Of a stretch of DNA of 64,000 nt, positions 16,557 to 26,390 are shown in pieces. The DNA is from CBDCYS01 sp965226245 (GTDB taxonomy: Bacteria > Acidobacteriota > Terriglobia > Bryobacterales > UBA6623). Under the pieces are notes generated by a model. The model was not told where the DNA came from. It saw nothing but the letters and a program-made list of their open reading frames with translations, and searched no databases. The position numbers and the translations under genes are program-made. The first letter of the stretch is position 1. The number at the start of each line of letters is the position of its first letter. Where the stretch lies: positions 310,001 through 374,000 of the forward strand of contig CBDDCL010000015.1 in the NCBI GenBank assembly GCA_965226245.1, read 5' to 3'.

Positions 16557-18029
16557 ATGAAAACACACAGACGGCTCTGCCGCGTAACGCTGCTTTTCTT
16601 TTCACACTCGATCCTGCTTCTTACCTCGACTGCGATCGTCGCGGCCCAGAAACCGGGTTGCGACGCAACAGTCAAAGCCAAGCTGTATTTCAAAGAGCTA
16701 CGGACCCAATTCATCAAGGACCGCTCGTCGGTCGATAAGTCGGAGTTCCGCCGCGCGGCTCGCAACTACATCCGGCTGGCTGAACAGTGCTACGAGTCGA
16801 CCGTGGGAGAGTCGGCCATCGGACAGAGGATCGACGAGGGCGGCATGTGGATGGGCCCGAGCGGCGCACGACGACAGCGCCGCCGGTCTCCGGAGATTTT
16901 GTGCTCGACGGCAGAAAATGGGGCGCCGGATCGCCCTTCGCTGGTGGCACTGACGTGCCGGGACCGCGAATACCAGGAGGCATTGTCACCTACAGTTTTA
17001 TGGCGGACGGAGTCGATCTGACCCTGGAAACCCCAGGGCTTTTCAATGTTGCCATCGCCAGTATGGGCAGCTTTGCTCCGTGCCTTCTAGATGAGATCGA
17101 GTTGGCCTTCGGAGCCTGGTCGGCGGTGGCGGACATCTTGTTCGTCCCGGTCACTGATGGCGGTGGGCCCTTCAGCGTCGATCCGATGGCCGACATTCGT
17201 ATTGGCGCCCATGTCTTTGACGGACCTTCTGGGGCTTTGGCTCATGCTTTCTTTCCACCTCCGAACCTAGTCACCGCAGCCGGAGATACTCACTTCGACA
17301 GCGCCGAGGCGTGGACCTGTGCTCCCGGTGCGGGTAGCATCGGCTTCGGCATCGTCGCTCTCCACGAGTTGGGTCATGCCATCGGGCTAGACCACGAACT
17401 TACCGACATCGCAGTAATGAACCCCTTCTACAATGCGGCCCTCACCTTCGGACCGCTGGCCGACGACCTCATCGGCGCCGGCGAGATCTATGGAGAGGCT
17501 GGCGCCGCTGTAACGTCGTTCTTCGGTCCCGTGGGCATCGGGACGGCCTCGCCCTTAACGGATTTGCACGTCTTCGGGAGCGCGACCGAGGATATCTTTG
17601 GCGGCTTTGGCGTCGATCCGAGTTTTCCGGGAGACTGCGCCTTCAATTTCGGATACGGTGGAGCCACCTTTGGCCCAGGCGTCGGCTTCATGAATGTCCG
17701 GGACTGCGCTCAGAACTCGGGCAACGTGCGCCTTCAGTTCAATGTGAAGGGCGCCGAAAAGCTTCGACTGACCACTGCCGGGGCGACGTTCACCGGCAAC
17801 GTCGGCATTGGGACCTCGAATCCAACAAACATCCTTGAGGTGGCGGCCGCCTCGGGGACAGGGTTTGTCGATAGCTCAGGCAATTTCGTGGACGGGAGTT
17901 CCCGTGAATTTAAGGACGAAATCCGTGATCTGGATCTTCAATCGGCTCAGGAAGTCCTCAGGGAACTTGAGCCGGTGAGATACTTTGGCAAAAACAGCCA
18001 TGAGGATGAGCATTTGGGATTCATCGCGG
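16557..18029 (+). pseudogene. Matrixin-type metalloprotease with peptidase S74 end: 5' part, broken
   Basis: The first frame has a signal peptide (RRLCRVTLLFFSHSILLLTS...) and a helical region up to about 16860. The second frame, entered by a frameshift near 16860-16880, carries SGDFVLDGRKWG, a matrixin zinc site HELGHAIGLDHE with Met-turn VMNP, repeated GNVGIGTSNPT-type fibre segments, and the start of a peptidase S74 chaperone domain (SSREFKDEIRDLD with the Ser-Lys pair, then EDEHLGFIA). IS1595 copy 2 interrupts at 18029; the rest is at 19057-19574. Joining the two sides with one copy of the 8-base target restores the S74 frame exactly. A secreted, self-processing fibre-like protease is the likely ancestor. 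Confidence 0.85.
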
Positions 18030-19056
18030 ATGGGGTATTTAGTTGACTCCAGTAGCCACAATATGTTGTGGTTGGGGGCATGAAGGAGGACTACCCCCGA
18101 AACCTCGTCGAGTTGGAAGCTCGATTCTCGACCGAGGAGGCGTGCCGGGAGTACCTGCTGAAGCTGCGCTGGCCGGAGGGGTTCGTGTGCCCGCGCTGTG
18201 GGATCCAGTCCTCATGGGCCAGCAAACGCAATCTGCTGCTCTGCGCCGACTGCGGTTACCAGGCCTCGGTGACGGCGGGCACGATTTTCCAGGACACCCG
18301 CAAGCCCTTGACGTTGTGGTTCCGGGCGGCTTGGTGGGTGACAACGCAAAAAGGCGGGGCCAGCGCGCTGGAGTTGCAGCGGGTCTTGGGTTTGGGTAGC
18401 TATGTAACCGCCTGGACCTGGCTGCACAAGTTCCGCCGCGCCATGGTGCGCCCCGGTCGCAATCGGCTGGTCGGCCGGGTGGAGGTGGACGAAACGTATG
18501 TGGGCGGAGTCGAAGAGGGCGTCCGAGGTCGCGAAATGGTTGGCAAAGCGTTAGTTGCGGTTGCTGCCGAGGAGGATGGGCGCGGTATGGGTCGCATCCG
18601 GCTCCGTCGGATCGCGGATGCCTCAGCGGCGAGCTTGGAAGCCTTTGTCGAAGAAGCTATCCAACCTGGCAGCCTCGTGCACACCGACGGCTGGGAAGGC
18701 TATGCGGGATTGGAGAACAAAGGATACCGCCATGAAGTCACCGTGCTGCGCGGGAAGCGGCAATCGGCGAGTAAGCTGCTGCCGAGAGTCCATCGTGTCG
18801 CCTCTCTGCTAAAGCGCTGGCTGTTGGGGACCCACCAGGGGGCTGTCAGTCACGAGTATTTGGACTACTACCTGGACGAGTTCACGTTCCGCTTCAACCG
18901 GCGGACCTCACGGTCGCGCGGCAAACTTTTCTATCGCCTCCTCCAGCAGGCGGTCGCCGCCGACCCTGCTCCCTATAAGACAATGGTCGAGGCCACCAGG
19001 GCCGGCACCCCCACCCCCAAGATGTAGTGGCTACTGGAGTCAACTAAATACCCCAT
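18030..19056 (+). mobile_element. IS1595-type insertion sequence, copy 2
   Basis: 1027 bp, same ends as copy 1, inserted in the matrixin/S74 gene. CATCGCGG occurs directly left of the element and one base to the right of it, giving an 8-base target duplication with one extra C at the right junction. Confidence 0.97.
18080..19027 (+). CDS. IS1595 family transposase (copy 2)
   Basis: 315 residues, same domain order as copy 1 (zinc ribbon CPRCG...CADCG, VEVDETYVGG, VHTDGWEGY, EYLDYYLDEFTFRFNRR). The protein is identical to copies 3 and 4 and has Arg in SRSRGKLF where copy 1 has Pro. No internal damage is seen, so the copy is probably functional. No clear ribosome site precedes the ATG at 18080; weak translation is common for transposases. 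Confidence 0.95.
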   Translation: MKEDYPRNLVELEARFSTEEACREYLLKLRWPEGFVCPRCGIQSSWASKRNLLLCADCGYQASVTAGTIFQDTRKPLTLWFRAAWWVTTQKGGASALELQRVLGLGSYVTAWTWLHKFRRAMVRPGRNRLVGRVEVDETYVGGVEEGVRGREMVGKALVAVAAEEDGRGMGRIRLRRIADASAASLEAFVEEAIQPGSLVHTDGWEGYAGLENKGYRHEVTVLRGKRQSASKLLPRVHRVASLLKRWLLGTHQGAVSHEYLDYYLDEFTFRFNRRTSRSRGKLFYRLLQQAVAADPAPYKTMVEATRAGTPTPKM

Positions 19057-19574
19057 CCATCGCGGAAGATGTTCCCGATTTAGTCGCGCAAACTGGAAGA
19101 AAAGGCCTGCGCGCCATGGACATTGTGGCGGTGCTCACCAAAGTCGTGCAAGAACAACAGGAAAACATTGAAGTCCTTAAGGCTCGGATTGACATAACCG
19201 GGAACTTAACGATGAGCGGCAACTGCACCGACGCGCCGCGCGGCGGTGGCTGCACCCCCGACTACATCTTCGAGCCGGGATACGAGCTGGAGTCGATTGA
19301 GGAGCATGCGGCGGTGATGTGGGAGAACCGCCATCTGCCTGCCGTCGGTAAGGGGGACGATACCCTCAATGTCGTGAAGACCACCTGGGGAATGTTGGAA
19401 GAGATCGAGAAAGCCCACATCTACATCGAGCGGCTGCATGAGCAGTTGAAGGGGTTGAAGGAAAAGGATCGGGGAATCCGGGAATTGGAACAGCGGCTCA
19501 ACGACAGGGATGCCGTATTCTCACGCCGCTTGTCCCGGTTAGAAGCCCTCCTTGGTGCGGTCCCCGCCGACTGA
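19057..19574 (+). pseudogene. Matrixin/S74 gene: 3' part beyond the IS
   Basis: Continues the gene at 16557-18029 in frame: IAEDVPDLVAQTGRKGLRAMDIVAVLTKVVQEQQE is the rest of the peptidase S74 domain, followed by about 100 residues with a coiled-coil-like end (HIYIERLHEQLKGLKEKDRGIRELEQRL). S74 domains help trimeric fibres fold and then cut themselves off. An internal ATG at 19116 could start a separate product, but there is no evidence it is used. Confidence 0.85.
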
Positions 19575-19714
19575 GACAAGGCGTTTGCTCTCGGGCAGCG
19601 CTAAATTCCCGGGTCAAGACTCTGCGAGAGTCCCCAGCGTCAATCGCATCAGATCTCCTCAGCTTCTCTGAAGCTTCTTATCCCCGCGACGCCATATCGA
19701 GTGCATGGCCAGGA

Positions 19715-20029
19715 AACCAGGACTCTCTCCACGAGTTAGGCCATGCCATCGGGCTAGACCACGAACCTACCCAGATTGCAGCGATGAACCCCTTCTACAA
19801 CGCGGCCCTCACCTTCGGACCGCTGACCGACGACCTCATCGGCATCGGCGAGATCCATGGAGAGGCTGGTGCCGCTGGGACGTCGTTCTTCGGTCCCGTG
19901 GGCATCGGTGCGGACACCCCGGTTACGAACCTCCACGTCCAGGGTAGCGCCGCAGGTTTTCCGGCCCTGTTCACGCTACAGAACACGGGTAGCGACGACA
20001 CCAAGTCTCAGCAAAATGGGAAAATCGGT
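19715..20029 (+). pseudogene. Fragment of a second matrixin gene
   Basis: Encodes SLHELGHAIGLDHEPTQIAAMNPFYNAALTFGPLTDDLIGIGEIHGEAGAAGTSFFGPVGIG, nearly the same as the zinc-site region of the gene at 16557, also at the DNA level (17350-17540 against 19725-19910). Both ends are missing; it stops where the lytic transglycosylase gene begins on the other strand. This is a truncated tandem paralogue. Confidence 0.85.
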
Positions 20030-22786
20030 TCACGACCCGGCGCGGGCTGCCGCGACTTTCGAGCCCGCACTGGCGCGACCCGCGGGTCTGACGATGAGGC
20101 GCTTGCCCGCCGTGATTCTGGTACCGCGCAGACCGTTCCAGGCTCGCAACTGTTTGACGGTGACGCCAAAGCGGGAGGCAATCGCCCCGAGCGTGTCCCC
20201 ATTGCGAACCAAATACTGGTTGGCCTCACCGGCGGAGCCAGTGCCATTCGGGCCATGGACAACGAGATACTTCCCGGCGCGAATGCGGCTGCTCGTGAGC
20301 CCGTTCCAAGCTTTGAGGCCGGCAACTGTGACACCAAGACGTTTAGCGATGACAGCCAAGGTGTCGCCCTGCCGGATCTTGTAGCGCGTGGAATCGCGCT
20401 GGGGCGCTGACCGTGATGGATTCGCGGTGGCTCGTGGCGAGGCGCTTCGGGGGGATGCGGATGCGTTCCGCACGGCCGAACCACCGGAACCTGCGTTCAG
20501 ATAGTCGCCCGCGATAATACGGCTGCTGCGGAGCCCATTGCGCGCCTTCAAATCGGATATCGTCGTTCCGAAGCGTTTCGCGATCAGCTCTAAAGTGTCC
20601 CCCCGGCGAATCTTGTATCGTCCGCTGCCCGATCCGGCCGAGCTCGCCGAAACCAGAGATGTTGCCGGCGTGGCCCGCGTGACACTGGTACTGCTCGCTG
20701 AAGCCGTTGCAGGCCCAACCGTCAGGTACTTGCCTGCGCGAATTCGGCTGCTTCGTAAACCGTTCCAGCGTTTCAGCTCGGAAACGGTGGCGCCGAAACG
20801 GTCCGCGATCTCGGAAAGGTTATCCCCCCGCCGAATTCGGTATCGGCCGCCGGAGAGAATCGCTTCCTTGGGCCGGCGGCTCCGTGATGGCACACTCGAG
20901 GCGCGGGCCGTCCGCGTGTTCTGGGTCTGGCTGTCCGGTGGCCGGACAACCAGATAGCGGCCAATCTGGAGACGATTGCTCGTCAGGCCGTTCCAGGCTT
21001 TCAGTTGGCTGACGCTTGTTCCGAAACGCCTGGCAATGACGCTAAGGCTGTCTCCGCGGCGAATCTGGTACTTCCCCGCGCCGCCGATTTTCGAGCCACT
21101 GGGCCGGGTGCTCGCGGCCGTGCTCTTGCTGTTCGGGTTCACGATTAGATACCGCCCAGCTCGAATTCGTGTGTTCGGGAGCGAGTTCCACTGCCTCAAT
21201 TGGCTCACCGTGACCCGAAACCTTCGGGCGATCCCGCCCAGCGTGTCTCCCCGCGCAATCTTATAGCGGCCGGTCCCGCCTTCCAGGAAGCCGCCCGCGC
21301 CACCGCTGTAGTAGGACTTCACCCTTTTTGGAGCGCCCGGAATCGTCAATCGCAGCCCCGCAGGCAGCTCCCCGCCGGCGAGTGAGTTTAGCTCGGCGAC
21401 TTGCGTTTCCCGAATCTTGAATCGCTTGGCAATCGTAGCCAGCGTGTCGCCCGCCTTGACCTCGTAACGGCTCCAGGCCAAGCGTTTACCAACAGGAATG
21501 AGAGCAATTTCCTGTTCGAAAAGCTTGCCCGTTCCTTCGGGAAGGCGCAGAGCGTAGTTCAGCGGCGGGGTCGCCGACCGCAGCAACGCCGGGTTGAGCT
21601 GCTTGATCATCTCCGAGTTCGTGCCGGTGATATCCGCGATCACATCAAAGTGAATCGCCGAATTTGTCTCGACCGTGTCGTAGCGCAGCTCGGGGGCCCA
21701 ATCGAACTCGGTCGAATCATACAGCCAGTCGTTTTTCTCGACGTAGATCATCGCGAGAATGATCGGTACATAGTTGCGCGTCTCGCGGCGCAGGAAACGC
21801 CTGCGCGAAAGTTCCCAATAGTCCCTCGACCCGGAAGCTTTGATGCCTCTGCGAACTCTCGATGGACCGCCGTTATATGCCGCCATCGCCAGGTACCAAT
21901 CGCCGAACTCTATATAAAGGTCCTTGAGGTGGCGCGCCGCCGCCCGAGTCGCTTTCTCGGGATCGTAGCGTTCGTCCATATAGCGGTCACGCCTCAATCC
22001 GTACTGCCGGCCGCGGAACGACATGAACTGCCACATGCCGGTTGCCCGCGCGTAGGAGCGGGCCTTGGGACGAAAGCCCGACTCGGCCTGCGCTAAATGG
22101 AACAGCTCTTTCGGGACACCCTCTTCTTCCAGGATGCGGTCGATCATCTTGGCGTAAGCGCCCGAGCGCTCGAGGGTTCTCTTGAAGGTCTTGCTACCGC
22201 GACGGCTGGTGAAGTAGTTGATCAGCCGGACGACCTGCTTGTTCAGCACGAGCGGCAGATCAGACTTCGTATCCTTGAGGCGCTCTTCGCGGCTCTTGGC
22301 GATGTCGAAATCTTCGGGAATCGCCGCTTCGTTCAGCTCGTCAAACAAAGCCGACTCGGCGTCTTCTTCCGTAATCGCCGCGATGTCGCTGTCCATCTCG
22401 TCAAACCGCGGCGCCTGCCGGACCGCCTCGAATTCGAGCTGCCGGAGCTGCTCGTGCATCTTCCGCTCTTCCGGAGACATTGCCTCCAACTTGGCCAGCA
22501 ATTCGGGATCGGAACCCAGTTCTCCGGGCTCACTGCCGGCTTCGGCGTTTACCTCAGCGGGGGCCGGCTGGATGCTTGCGGCTTCAACCGGGGGACCCGG
22601 TTCTTCCGGACTAGGGGCGGGATCGGATGGCTGCTCTAGAGGCGGCTCAGGAGTTGCCGGAGGGGCCGATCTCGTCAGATTCTGGATTGCGCCGCCACAG
22701 GCAACCAGAACCAGACAGAGCCCGCACGCCGCGCCCGCGAAGCAGCTCTCCGGACAGAGCGTCATACGTGATGAAGAACGGCCCAC
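20030..22786 (-). CDS. MltD-type lytic transglycosylase with seven LysM domains
   Basis: 918 residues. The N-terminus (SSRMTLCPESC...CLVLVACGG) is a lipoprotein signal with the lipobox cysteine, so it is probably an outer-membrane lipoprotein. A Pro/Glu-rich spacer is followed by the SLT domain: HLAQAESGFRPKARS with the catalytic Glu, ATGMWQFM, AMAAYNGGPSRVRR and NYVPIILAM. The C-terminal half has seven LysM repeats (for example YKIRRGDTLELIAKRFGTTISDLKARNGL), where MltD proteins usually have two or three. It cleaves the glycan chain of peptidoglycan. A GTG at 22786 is used because it keeps two arginines before the signal; an ATG at 22765 is the alternative. Its 3' end touches the matrixin fragment. 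Confidence 0.93.
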   Translation of the reverse strand: MGRSSSRMTLCPESCFAGAACGLCLVLVACGGAIQNLTRSAPPATPEPPLEQPSDPAPSPEEPGPPVEAASIQPAPAEVNAEAGSEPGELGSDPELLAKLEAMSPEERKMHEQLRQLEFEAVRQAPRFDEMDSDIAAITEEDAESALFDELNEAAIPEDFDIAKSREERLKDTKSDLPLVLNKQVVRLINYFTSRRGSKTFKRTLERSGAYAKMIDRILEEEGVPKELFHLAQAESGFRPKARSYARATGMWQFMSFRGRQYGLRRDRYMDERYDPEKATRAAARHLKDLYIEFGDWYLAMAAYNGGPSRVRRGIKASGSRDYWELSRRRFLRRETRNYVPIILAMIYVEKNDWLYDSTEFDWAPELRYDTVETNSAIHFDVIADITGTNSEMIKQLNPALLRSATPPLNYALRLPEGTGKLFEQEIALIPVGKRLAWSRYEVKAGDTLATIAKRFKIRETQVAELNSLAGGELPAGLRLTIPGAPKRVKSYYSGGAGGFLEGGTGRYKIARGDTLGGIARRFRVTVSQLRQWNSLPNTRIRAGRYLIVNPNSKSTAASTRPSGSKIGGAGKYQIRRGDSLSVIARRFGTSVSQLKAWNGLTSNRLQIGRYLVVRPPDSQTQNTRTARASSVPSRSRRPKEAILSGGRYRIRRGDNLSEIADRFGATVSELKRWNGLRSSRIRAGKYLTVGPATASASSTSVTRATPATSLVSASSAGSGSGRYKIRRGDTLELIAKRFGTTISDLKARNGLRSSRIIAGDYLNAGSGGSAVRNASASPRSASPRATANPSRSAPQRDSTRYKIRQGDTLAVIAKRLGVTVAGLKAWNGLTSSRIRAGKYLVVHGPNGTGSAGEANQYLVRNGDTLGAIASRFGVTVKQLRAWNGLRGTRITAGKRLIVRPAGRASAGSKVAAARAGS

Positions 22787-22894
22787 AAGGACAGATCAAA
22801 AAGAAACCCACGAGAACACGGGGGCTCCAAAGAGCGGGAGCAGCGTTCCGGTGGGTTTAAAGCATGATCCTAGCAGAGCCACCGGGCCGGGTCA

Positions 22895-22914
22895 ACATAA
22901 GAACCGTGCCATGT
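22895..22914. repeat. Direct repeat left of ISNCY element
   Basis: ACATAAGAACCGTGCCATGT here and at 24518-24537 flanks the ISNCY element. Either a long target duplication or the trace of insertion into an older element end. Confidence 0.7.
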
Positions 22915-24515
22915 TGTAGCACAATAGAAATGTCCCCCTCGGTAGCACAATAGAAATGTCCCCTTGGGTTTGTTGTTTGTAAGTTTGTAAGAGAGAATCG
23001 TCGTCGTCGGGGCTGTGGGAATGTGGGAATCGCTTTAGCGATTTCCAAGGGACGGTGGGAAGGGTGGGAAACCGGTCGTTGTGATGCGAACCCTCTTCGC
23101 TGTTCGCCGAGGTTTTCCACGCTTTCCATCCGGCCCGTCATTTCCACAGCCCTGCCTTTTTATGTCGTCGCCGCGCGCTTTTTCGAACGCAGTGACTTAC
23201 GCCAGGGGTGGTCCGCGGCCGGCTTGGACCGCCGCGGAACCGCTCGTTGTTTCGGCTCTGGGCGCGGCTTCGGCTGCGGCCGGGCGATCTCTTCAAAAGC
23301 TACCGCGCGGCCTTCGTAGACCACTTGCAACTCGGCCTCTCGCGCTTGCTGCACGGTGACTCTCGCGCCCGCTCCCAGAGCCTGATTGCGCTGCGGTTTC
23401 AACTGCAAAAAACGGTTCTCGAAACGTACCACCAGGTCGTTGGAGACCACCCGCTCGGCCTCCAAGCAAAACACCCACTTCAAGTCCAGGCGCTTCGATA
23501 GAGGTTGGTGAAAGTCCGCTCCCGCCGCTGCTTCGCAGGTAAACTTGGCGTTGTGTTCGTCCAGATACTGCTCGTCGAGATAGCGGTTCGCCGCCTCGTA
23601 ATCGGCAATGCCTTGGAGCCGCATCTTCTTGATCAGGCGGTCTTGATGCGTGCCGTGATGGCGTTCCACGCGGCCCTTCGCTTGCGGCGACGAAGCGGCG
23701 ATGATACCAATGCCGAGCTTGGCGCACATGCGCCCGAACTGCGTCTGGGGCTCGATGCCTTCGAGCGCTTCGCGCGACGTCGGCTGGCGCTGGTAGACGT
23801 TCTTCCAGTCGCAATACAACGCCTTCGGAACGCCGTATTGACGCACCCAGGCTTGGAGCAGATCGGCCGCCGCCCAAGTCGTTTCCTCGCTGGAGAAACG
23901 GCACAACGCCCGGCCGGTCGCATCGTCGACGAAGTTCATCATGCAGCCTTTCGGGCCGCGTCCTTCGAGCCAGTCGTGGTGCGAGCCGTCGAGTTGAATC
24001 AGCTCGCCGAAGTGCGCTTTGCGCTGCCGCCGCTGGCGATGCGGCTGGCGCTTGCGGCTCCGGCTCCACAGACCCGCGGCGAGCATCCAACGCCGCAAGG
24101 TTTCGGGCGGCACTTCGAGACTGTGATCGGCCGCCAGATGTTCCGACGCCAGCGTCGGCCCAAAGCGCTCGTGCGGCTCGCCCGAATAGTTCTCGCGCAC
24201 CAACTCGAGAACCTGCTCGCGTCGCTTGTCATCGGCTCGGTTCGAAGCGCGCCCGACGTTGCCATGCACGAGAGCTTTGCTCCCCCCCTCGCCGTAACGC
24301 TTCTTGAGACGCTTCGCCTGGCGGTAGCTGACGTCCAGCAGCTCGGCCGCCTCGGTCAATTTCAGTTCGCCTCGTTTCACTCGGCTCAGCACTTCGCCGC
24401 GCCTCACTTCCTTTGCACTCATCGATGTCCTTTCCAATCTCGGCTCCTCCTTCGGAGCCTCAGATTAGGGGACATTTCTATTGGGTGCTCAAGGGGACAT
24501 TATCATTGGGTTACA
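22915..24515 (-). mobile_element. ISNCY-type insertion sequence with doubled ends
   Basis: Left end TGTAGCACAATAGAAATGTC, right end (reverse) TGTAACCCAATGATAATGTC. At each end the motif is present twice in tandem (left about 22918 and 22944; right about 24472 and 24494), probably two transposase binding sites. One transposase gene fills the interior. Related end sequences occur at 24535-24560 and 42528-42600. Confidence 0.85.
23160..24422 (-). CDS. ISNCY family transposase
   Basis: 420 residues from the ATG at 24422, preceded by GGAAAGGA. N-terminal helix-turn-helix (LKLTEAAELLDVSYRQAKRLKKRY), a second HTH-like part, then an integrase-type DDE core: IQLDGSHHDWLEGRGPKGCMMNFVDDATG (first Asp), VPKALYCDWKNVY (second Asp), and SSPQAKGRVERHHGTHQDRLIK (Glu). 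The C-terminal part is basic. The organisation matches ISNCY/ISDol1-like transposases. The gene looks intact. Family name is from motif recognition. Confidence 0.9.
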   Translation of the reverse strand: MSAKEVRRGEVLSRVKRGELKLTEAAELLDVSYRQAKRLKKRYGEGGSKALVHGNVGRASNRADDKRREQVLELVRENYSGEPHERFGPTLASEHLAADHSLEVPPETLRRWMLAAGLWSRSRKRQPHRQRRQRKAHFGELIQLDGSHHDWLEGRGPKGCMMNFVDDATGRALCRFSSEETTWAAADLLQAWVRQYGVPKALYCDWKNVYQRQPTSREALEGIEPQTQFGRMCAKLGIGIIAASSPQAKGRVERHHGTHQDRLIKKMRLQGIADYEAANRYLDEQYLDEHNAKFTCEAAAGADFHQPLSKRLDLKWVFCLEAERVVSNDLVVRFENRFLQLKPQRNQALGAGARVTVQQAREAELQVVYEGRAVAFEEIARPQPKPRPEPKQRAVPRRSKPAADHPWRKSLRSKKRAATT

Positions 24516-24534
24516 ACACATAAGAACCGTGCCA

Positions 24535-24560
24535 TGTCGCTGCCAAGTGATAATGATGCG
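24535..24560. mobile_element. Solo ISNCY-type end
   Basis: TGTCGCTGCCAAGTGATAATG matches the outer end of the ISNCY relic at 42580-42598 (TGTCGCTGCCAAGTGATAGT on the minus strand). No transposase belongs to it. It adjoins the direct repeat of the complete ISNCY element, suggesting a nested insertion. Confidence 0.6.
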
Positions 24561-24695
24561 CTTCAAGGGGACATGAAGGATGAAAGTGGAGAACGCACGG
24601 AAGCGCCGCTCCGAGGGTCTGGATTGGGACATACACAAGTAGTCACGCCCCCATACCGGATAGTCGCCCCGGAGCGGGTGGCTCCGAGCCGAGGG

Positions 24696-25745
24696 TTAGC
24701 GCTTCACGCCCTCCACGATGCTCGTGCCGAAGTTGTCCCGAAGAGGAATAACACTTGTGATCCGGAACCCGGCGGCGGCGTACAACTCCTCCCACTGTTT
24801 CCTGGTTCGCTCTTTTCCCCCGAGGCCGAGCATCATGTGCACGTCCAGAAACTTGGCCGGAGTCGCGCCGGCATCGCCCATTGGTGGAAGGACGGAATCC
24901 ACGCAGATGAGCCGTCCGTTGCCCTCCATGCTCTTATGACAGTTCCGCAGAAGTTGAAGGCAGTGCGCGTCATCCCAGTCATGGATGATGTGTTTGAGTA
25001 TGTAGGCGTCGGCTGGAGGCACCGACGCGAACATGTCTCCACCGGCATATTCGAGCCGCGAAGCGATCTTCGGATCGGAAACCGGAAAGTTTTTCCGCGC
25101 CAGAGGGATCAGCTCGGGCGCGTCCAGCAACACTCCGCGGAGATTCGGATACTTTTCCAGCAGCGCCACCACCAGGTGGCCAAAGCCGCCACCGACGTCA
25201 ACGGTCTTCCTAACTGCGGCAAAATCGCAGTGCTCCAACACGCCCCGCAGTGAATTGAGGCTGTTCGATTTCATCGCCTCCCCGAAAGTCTCCATCTCTT
25301 TCGGATTAGCTTTCAGGTAATCCCACCACTCCATGCCGAACATCTGTCGTACTTGCGGCTCGCCGGTCCGGATTGCGTCCATAAGCGGCGTCCAGAACTT
25401 TAACTGAGTGCCTCCGATCTCCTGCGCCAGGACTTTGACGGACACAGGCGAGTCGCTAGCCAGCACGTCGGAAAGCCCGGTACGCCCGAACTTTCCGTCC
25501 GCGTCCTCGGTGAACAGACCCACGCTGGCGCACGCTCGCATCACGCGTTCCAGAGCGTCCGCGTTGGCCTCGATACCGCCAGCGGCGAGTTCCGCGGCGC
25601 TCATTGGACCGTGTTCCTTTAACGCGTCTGGAATGTTAAGACGGGATACATCTGAGATCGCTCGCGCGACCCAACCTCCCATGACCATCTGCAGGATGAT
25701 TGCCTCGGGCGGAAGCGTCTGCGTCGCGGGACTTGTGGGTTGCAT
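24696..25745 (-). CDS. O-methyltransferase, SAM-dependent
   Basis: 349 residues. The N-terminal 100 residues form the winged-helix dimerisation part common to family-2 O-methyltransferases (ARAISDVSRLNIPDALKEHGPMSAAELAA...). The C-terminal Rossmann part shows VDVGGGFGHLVVALLEKYPNLRGVLLDAPELI (SAM motif), YAGGDMFASVPPADAYILKHIIHDWDD with the catalytic His, and PAKFLDVHMMLGLGGKERT. This family methylates hydroxyls of small aromatic or polyketide-like molecules; the acceptor is unknown. It is a single gene; a hairpin without a T-run lies just after the stop. Confidence 0.9.
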   Translation of the reverse strand: MQPTSPATQTLPPEAIILQMVMGGWVARAISDVSRLNIPDALKEHGPMSAAELAAGGIEANADALERVMRACASVGLFTEDADGKFGRTGLSDVLASDSPVSVKVLAQEIGGTQLKFWTPLMDAIRTGEPQVRQMFGMEWWDYLKANPKEMETFGEAMKSNSLNSLRGVLEHCDFAAVRKTVDVGGGFGHLVVALLEKYPNLRGVLLDAPELIPLARKNFPVSDPKIASRLEYAGGDMFASVPPADAYILKHIIHDWDDAHCLQLLRNCHKSMEGNGRLICVDSVLPPMGDAGATPAKFLDVHMMLGLGGKERTRKQWEELYAAAGFRITSVIPLRDNFGTSIVEGVKR

Positions 25746-26390
25746 GTCAATTCTCTAGTCAAAGTTTAGTAGCTTCTCACCAGAGCCGCCCTCCATTCCT
25801 CTAAGCGAACGACCGAGGCGGGGTAATGGGCCCAGCCACAAGTCTATCGTAAATATGCACCTCACATGCCGCGCCTGGATAACGGCGTATCCGGAAGCAA
25901 TCCCGCCGCCAGCGAATCGCTCCGCCCTGAAGCGCGGACTTCCGTCCGCGCCTCTGTCCGACCGTCTGAAATTTTCTGCCACAGTCGGCAAAGATTGTAC
26001 TGTACTGACGGGTACCCTCGGTTTTGCCGGTTTGCGCTGGTTTGCGGATGCTCTTCGAGCGGTTTTCACACCTCGCTGGACTCCGCCAGAAGGAATAATT
26101 CCAAGATCTGTATTTTTTTTGCTTTCTTGGATTCAATGTGAGTTTTGGCACTGAACGGGACAATCGCTGCTTTGGCACCCACGCTGTCTCAGGGGACAGC
26201 AAGCAGCCCGGCGGGTCACTGACGTTGAGGTTAAACCTAGTAAGTCATTAAAACAAATAAGGTTAAGGACGAGATGGCAGAGCCTGACTTGCATCGAAAC
26301 TTGGTTGCCATGGCCCCCCGGGCTGCGTTTGCGAGTGCGCCGGGAAGGTGCGAAACAGACGCCCGAGCGGTGCCGCCACACCTCCTAGGG
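25746..26390. other. Gene-free stretch between O-methyltransferase and sRNA candidate
   Basis: No convincing gene. A GCGGACttccGTCCGC hairpin lies at 25931-25953. The part from 26220 to 26390 is A+T rich at first, then GC rich, and leads into a hairpin followed by eight T (26391-26411), so a second small transcript on the plus strand is possible but weakly supported. Confidence 0.4.

Noticed and set aside
23505..25253. Plus-strand 582-codon open frame
   Set aside because: Antisense of the ISNCY transposase and part of the O-methyltransferase; no motif or ribosome site.
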